A stretch of DNA of 64,000 bases from Archangium gephyra. Its GTDB lineage: Bacteria > Myxococcota > Myxococcia > Myxococcales > Myxococcaceae. Shown here in pieces: positions 60,637 through 64,000 of the stretch (the first letter of the stretch is position 1; every line of letters begins with the position of its first letter). The position numbers and the translations under genes are program-made. The DNA lies in NCBI RefSeq assembly GCF_001027285.1, contig NZ_CP011509.1, positions 4,348,501 to 4,412,500 on the forward strand, read 5' to 3'. The notes beneath the pieces are model-generated. The model had not been told where the DNA came from. It ran no database searches and saw only the letters and a list, made by a program, of their open reading frames with translations.

Positions 60637-62455
60637 GCCCGAGCTGGTACCAGAGCCGGCCCTCCGAGATGTCCGCTGGCACTCGCCAGTGCGGGCCCGC
60701 TCCGGGATAGGGCCCGTCGAACGTGTGGTGGTTGGACGTCTCGTTCGCGCGGAAGCGGCAGACCACCTCCCAGCCCTCGGGCACCGTCCCGTCCACGATG
60801 GCCCGGATGCCTACTCGCGCTGAGTCACGCTCCACGGCTCCTCGCGGGCGCGGCAGGGAGTCGATGACCTCGCGGCGGAGCTCCAGCTGCTCGTCCAGGT
60901 ACGCGAAGAAGTCGTCGAACACCTGGGACAGGTCGATCCCCGCCGTCTGGAACGCGTCCTGCCACGCCAGCGCGCCTTCCAGTCCCTCGGGGGCGTCCTT
61001 TCTCCCGAGTGCATAGATGACGCGCCCCGGGGCTCCGTCCCCGTGCCGCCGCACCAGCACCTCGATGAAGGCCCTCCCCAGCGGGTACACCTGATTCTCG
61101 TCCCGCTCGGCCGCCAGCTTCTCGTAGTCCAGCAACTCCTCCGTCTTCACCTCCCGCCGGGCCCGGAGCGCCGCGGCGATGAGCTGGAACTCCTCCTCCG
61201 CGCCGGGTGGGTAGAAGAGGCGGTACTCCACGTAGCTGGCCAATCCCTCGCTGAGCAGCTTCAGCGTCGACAGGCGCGGGGCCGCGTCCACTCCCGCGAT
61301 GCGTTGGGCGAGCACATGTGTCGTCTCGTGTCCGAGCACCGCGAGTCCTTCCTCGGCATCGGAGAGCCCGGCGAGGTTCAACCGGAGCGTGTTCCAGTAG
61401 GCCGTGCCCGCCGTGTGCCTCGCGCTCCCGTTGAGATCCGCGCGGATGGTGTCTCCCGCCTCCACTCCGAGGAAGGCCCGCGTCTTCTCGAAGACTCCAT
61501 CCGCTCCATCCAGCAGCGGCTCGGCGCGCTTGCGCAGGCTCGCGGGGTAGCTGAACTGGTAATGCCCGGTCGCCGCCTGCGCGGTGGCCAGGGTGGGAAA
61601 CTCCACCCGGGGGCCCTTGTCACCGCTGTTCTGCTTCGTGTCGTCGCTCGCGGACCACCGGCCGAAGATCCACAGGAACAGGCCCACCGTGGCCAGTGTG
61701 GCCAGGGTCCCCAGCCACGAGCCCTGCATCCTCCGTTGGATGGAGGCGGTGAGCCGCTCGCCCCACCCGAGGAACTGCGCCAGGGCCAGGCCCAGCAGCA
61801 CACAGGCCACCGAGAGCTGGATGCGCAGGGCCTCCACGGGCCAGCGCCACGTGGTGCCCTCGAATCGCGGCGCCGTGAGGCGGAACGGGTTGAGCACGGC
61901 CAGCCAAGGCTCGCGCTCCTCGAGGACCGACTGCGTCAGCATCAGCACCGCCAGCACCGTCCAGCACAGCCGCCGCAACGGCGCCAGCGCCAGGGCCAGC
62001 GCCAGCACCGTGAACGCCTGCGCCACCCGCAGCACGGCGGCCACCGCCATCATGTCCAGGTGCAGGCCCGGCTCCAGCGAGGTGCTGGACACGAACTGGT
62101 GGAAGATCATCCACAGCATCGTCCCCAGCGGGAACACCAGCACGGTGGCGAGCGCGACGAGCAGCTTCACCCAGAAGAGCGTCCAGCGCGACGTGGGCAG
62201 CGCGTCGAGGAACTCCAGCGTGCGGTCATCCTGCTCGCGCACGAGCAGGCCGCAGCCCAGCGCGAAGGCGAGGATGAACGTCATCAGGGACAGGTCGCCG
62301 CCCGGTCTGAACCGCGTGAAGCTGTACGCGTAGGGCGAGAACCCCAGCGGCTCGGTCCCCAGGTCCGACACCACGTCGAGCGCGATGAAGAAGAGCGCGA
62401 GCCACAGGAACGGCCGCTGGTCACGCACCTCCTTGGCCACGAGCGGGCGGATCAT
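60578..62455 (-). CDS. ABC-2-type permease fused to a gluzincin metallopeptidase
   Basis: 625 residues. The N-terminal ~270 residues are an ABC-2-like permease: MIRPLVAKEVRDQRPFLWLA, five or six TMs, and the REQDDRTLEFLDALPTSRWT loop typical of ABC-2 permeases. A final TM near 255-265 leads to an extracytoplasmic peptidase domain. That domain has HETTH at 376-380 and the third zinc ligand region LKLLSEGLASYVEYRL. An exported, membrane-tethered zinc peptidase is predicted. The start follows AAGGAGAT and overlaps the upstream gene by four bases. The fusion is unusual. Confidence 0.85.
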   Translation of the reverse strand: MIRPLVAKEVRDQRPFLWLALFFIALDVVSDLGTEPLGFSPYAYSFTRFRPGGDLSLMTFILAFALGCGLLVREQDDRTLEFLDALPTSRWTLFWVKLLVALATVLVFPLGTMLWMIFHQFVSSTSLEPGLHLDMMAVAAVLRVAQAFTVLALALALAPLRRLCWTVLAVLMLTQSVLEEREPWLAVLNPFRLTAPRFEGTTWRWPVEALRIQLSVACVLLGLALAQFLGWGERLTASIQRRMQGSWLGTLATLATVGLFLWIFGRWSASDDTKQNSGDKGPRVEFPTLATAQAATGHYQFSYPASLRKRAEPLLDGADGVFEKTRAFLGVEAGDTIRADLNGSARHTAGTAYWNTLRLNLAGLSDAEEGLAVLGHETTHVLAQRIAGVDAAPRLSTLKLLSEGLASYVEYRLFYPPGAEEEFQLIAAALRARREVKTEELLDYEKLAAERDENQVYPLGRAFIEVLVRRHGDGAPGRVIYALGRKDAPEGLEGALAWQDAFQTAGIDLSQVFDDFFAYLDEQLELRREVIDSLPRPRGAVERDSARVGIRAIVDGTVPEGWEVVCRFRANETSNHHTFDGPYPGAGPHWRVPADISEGRLWYQLGLRTPRGLVLYEPWTMVRVE

Positions 62456-64000
62456 CGGATCTCCTTTCTTTCCGCGAGCAGGCGGATGGGGCACCCGAGC
62501 GTCTCGGACTCCACCTGCACCACGAAGAGCCACCGGTCTCCTCTCGCGAGTCCCAGGGGAAGCCGCGTCCCGCTCGCGGAGGGCACCGTGTCCTGCCGGG
62601 AGAACTCGTGCGTGACCACCTCGTTCTCGAAGGGCTCGAGCTTGTGGTGCAGCAGCGCGTACCGGGCGGGAAGTGTCTGGCCTTCCACCGCCTGGAGGGT
62701 GTGCTCCAGCCGGAAGGTCTCCGCCGACTCCGCCACCAGGGACAGCGAAGGGGTCATCCCCGCCACCCGCTGCAACTCCTTCGCGTGCGTCTCGCGGTTC
62801 TCACGAAGTGCCTCGGACCAGCGTTGCAGCAGCTCCTCCTCGGAGAACCCGTCCTGCTCGCGCAGCAGCGAGGCCAGCCGTGGCTCGGTCCAGTATCCCC
62901 ACAAGCCCGTGCCGGAGGGGCGCGCCAGGGTGTGCCGCATCAGCGCCTGGAAGGAGGACTCCCCGAGCCGTGTGTGCAGCGCCTGGATTCCCCGGGCGGC
63001 CAGCGCTCCCGACAGGCATGGCCCGAGGCGCTCGCGCGTGGTCAACCAGCTCCGGGCGTCGAAGCCCTCCCGCGAGGCCACCGCGGCCCTCGCTGGCAGC
63101 CGCTCCGCCTGTCCGCTCCGGTGCGCCCACCACGTGGTGAAGCCATCGAGCAGCCACTGCCGCTCCTCCCGCAGCACCACGCCCTCGCTGACGTGGATGA
63201 GCACCTCGCGGAAGAGGAAGGCCTCGAAGGCCCGCTCATCGAAGTCCGGCGCCGAGAGGTTCGCCCGCACCACGATGCCATCGGCCTTCTCGAGCTTCGC
63301 GCGCTGGAACACGTCCGCATCGAGCTCGCGGATGGGCAACACCGCCATGGCCGGAAGCCGCTCGAGCCCGAGGTAGTCGCTCAGCGCGAGCAGCTCCCGC
63401 GCGAGCCGCTCCGACAGCGCCCGGGCCCGCTCCCGTGGGAAGCCCACCCCCGAGGCCACCTGGACGGCGGACTCCTTCACGCGCGTCTGCTCCGCCTCGT
63501 GCAGGGCGAAGGGCTCTCGATCCTTCGCCCTGCCCAGCAGGGTGCTCGCCATCATGGACCCGCTGATGAGGCACGCGATGAACACCTTCTCCCGGTGGCT
63601 CATCTTCTGCGAGAACAGCTCGGTCAGCGTCCCATCCCGGTAGAGGAGCAGCCCGAAGCAGAGCGCCACCACCACCGCCGTGAGGGCCCAGCACGCGAGC
63701 AGGTCGTCCCAGGGGAGGCGCTGGCGCTCGAAGGCGAAGTCGGTGCCGAGCAGCGCGAACGGCCCGGTCTTGGAGAGATCGAGCTCGGTGACGTGGTCCA
63801 CCGTGACGGCGGCGATGAACAGGAAGATGTAGAGGGGATTGCGGTAGCGGCCGAGCAGCCCGGCGAGCGCGAAGAAGCTCCAGCCCAGCAGCACCGGAGT
63901 GGCCGCGCGAAGGGAGAGCAGCAGGAGGAAGCGGGCGGTGACGTCCTCGTGGGCCCGGGCCCTGCTCCAGAGGTAGAGGAGGAACGCCGCGAGCGGCAGC
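62452..64000 (-). CDS. Permease-peptidase paralogue with degenerate zinc site (partial)
   Basis: The frame is open from the window edge, so the N-terminal permease part is incomplete. Visible are TMs (PVLLGWSFFALAGLLGRYRN, NPLYIFLFIAAVTV, LLACWALTAVVVALCFGLLL, KVFIACLISGSMMASTLLG) and then a ~300-residue extracytoplasmic domain. At the place of HExxH it reads REVLIH (in FLFREVLIHVSEG), and the second-helix SEG region is LLDGFTTWW. One zinc His and the usual Glu are therefore lost. It probably forms a heterodimer with the active paralogue encoded next (four-base overlap) and lacks peptidase activity itself. Confidence 0.8.
   Translation of the reverse strand, partial: LPLAAFLLYLWSRARAHEDVTARFLLLLSLRAATPVLLGWSFFALAGLLGRYRNPLYIFLFIAAVTVDHVTELDLSKTGPFALLGTDFAFERQRLPWDDLLACWALTAVVVALCFGLLLYRDGTLTELFSQKMSHREKVFIACLISGSMMASTLLGRAKDREPFALHEAEQTRVKESAVQVASGVGFPRERARALSERLARELLALSDYLGLERLPAMAVLPIRELDADVFQRAKLEKADGIVVRANLSAPDFDERAFEAFLFREVLIHVSEGVVLREERQWLLDGFTTWWAHRSGQAERLPARAAVASREGFDARSWLTTRERLGPCLSGALAARGIQALHTRLGESSFQALMRHTLARPSGTGLWGYWTEPRLASLLREQDGFSEEELLQRWSEALRENRETHAKELQRVAGMTPSLSLVAESAETFRLEHTLQAVEGQTLPARYALLHHKLEPFENEVVTHEFSRQDTVPSASGTRLPLGLARGDRWLFVVQVESETLGCPIRLLAERKEIR

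Overview
The window is very G+C-rich (mostly about 70%) and densely coded. Gene content points to a myxobacterium, probably suborder Cystobacterineae (Archangium/Cystobacter/Myxococcus relatives). The signs are a 720-residue RpoD with a large acidic insert, many lipoproteins, HEAT, TPR, DUF4388 and FHA-GGDEF signalling proteins, and an OmpA protein with calcium-binding TSP3 repeats. This placement comes from family resemblance, not from a search.

Layout. 1-2.4 kb: the end of an ABC exporter operon and a cupredoxin-like lipoprotein. 2.4-5.3 kb (minus): a Cpx/Spy-like envelope-stress unit (histidine kinase, OmpR-type regulator, two small envelope proteins). 5.5-6.8 kb: a cold-shock protein, a cupin, a CAU-anticodon tRNA and an alkyltransferase-like DNA repair protein. 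6.9-12.1 kb (minus): the macromolecular-synthesis operon rpsU-yqeY-dnaG-rpoD. 12.2-23.8 kb: a HEAT protein, a degenerate GGDEF protein facing an FHA-GGDEF cyclase, a type I asparaginase broken by a one-base deletion, a DsbA-like lipoprotein, a DUF4388 protein, TruD, two tandem paralogous lipoproteins (one with a ferritin-like tail) and an esterase. 23.8-33.3 kb: an OmpA/TSP3 lipoprotein pair, HEAT and DUF1460 genes, a zinc-ribbon protein, a receiver, a hibernation factor, a large proline-rich membrane protein, a beta-hydroxyacid dehydrogenase and a slipin. 33.3-39.5 kb: an unusual stand-alone EF-Tu paralogue with an attenuator-like leader, an ECF sigma factor with a frameshifted membrane-protein partner, a PD40-repeat protein and a DEAD-box helicase.

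43.5-51.7 kb (minus) holds a TPR lipoprotein, class A PBP, FG-GAP protein, peptide-binding-like protein and NtrY-like kinase, the last four coupled by 4-base overlaps. 51.9-59.2 kb carries exonuclease III, an acyl-CoA-dehydrogenase-like protein, a GMC oxidase, a glycerophosphodiesterase and a secreted subtilase. 60.6-64 kb (minus) has two coupled permease-peptidase fusion genes.

The most interesting parts are two islands of visibly lower G+C (about 41.0-43.5 and 59.3-60.6 kb; the 60-base lines I counted are 43-50%). Each holds a short lipoprotein translationally linked to a small soluble protein. In the first, the lipoprotein carries a PD-(D/E)xK nuclease signature and the pair follows an HNH endonuclease. 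These look like SitA/SitI-type polymorphic toxin-immunity cassettes, which myxobacteria exchange through outer-membrane contact. The second island also holds a broken WGR-like gene and a truncated lipoprotein.

Seven copies of one REP-like palindrome lie between genes. Three apparent frameshifts each fit one missing G in a G-run, so base-calling error must be excluded before calling them pseudogenes.
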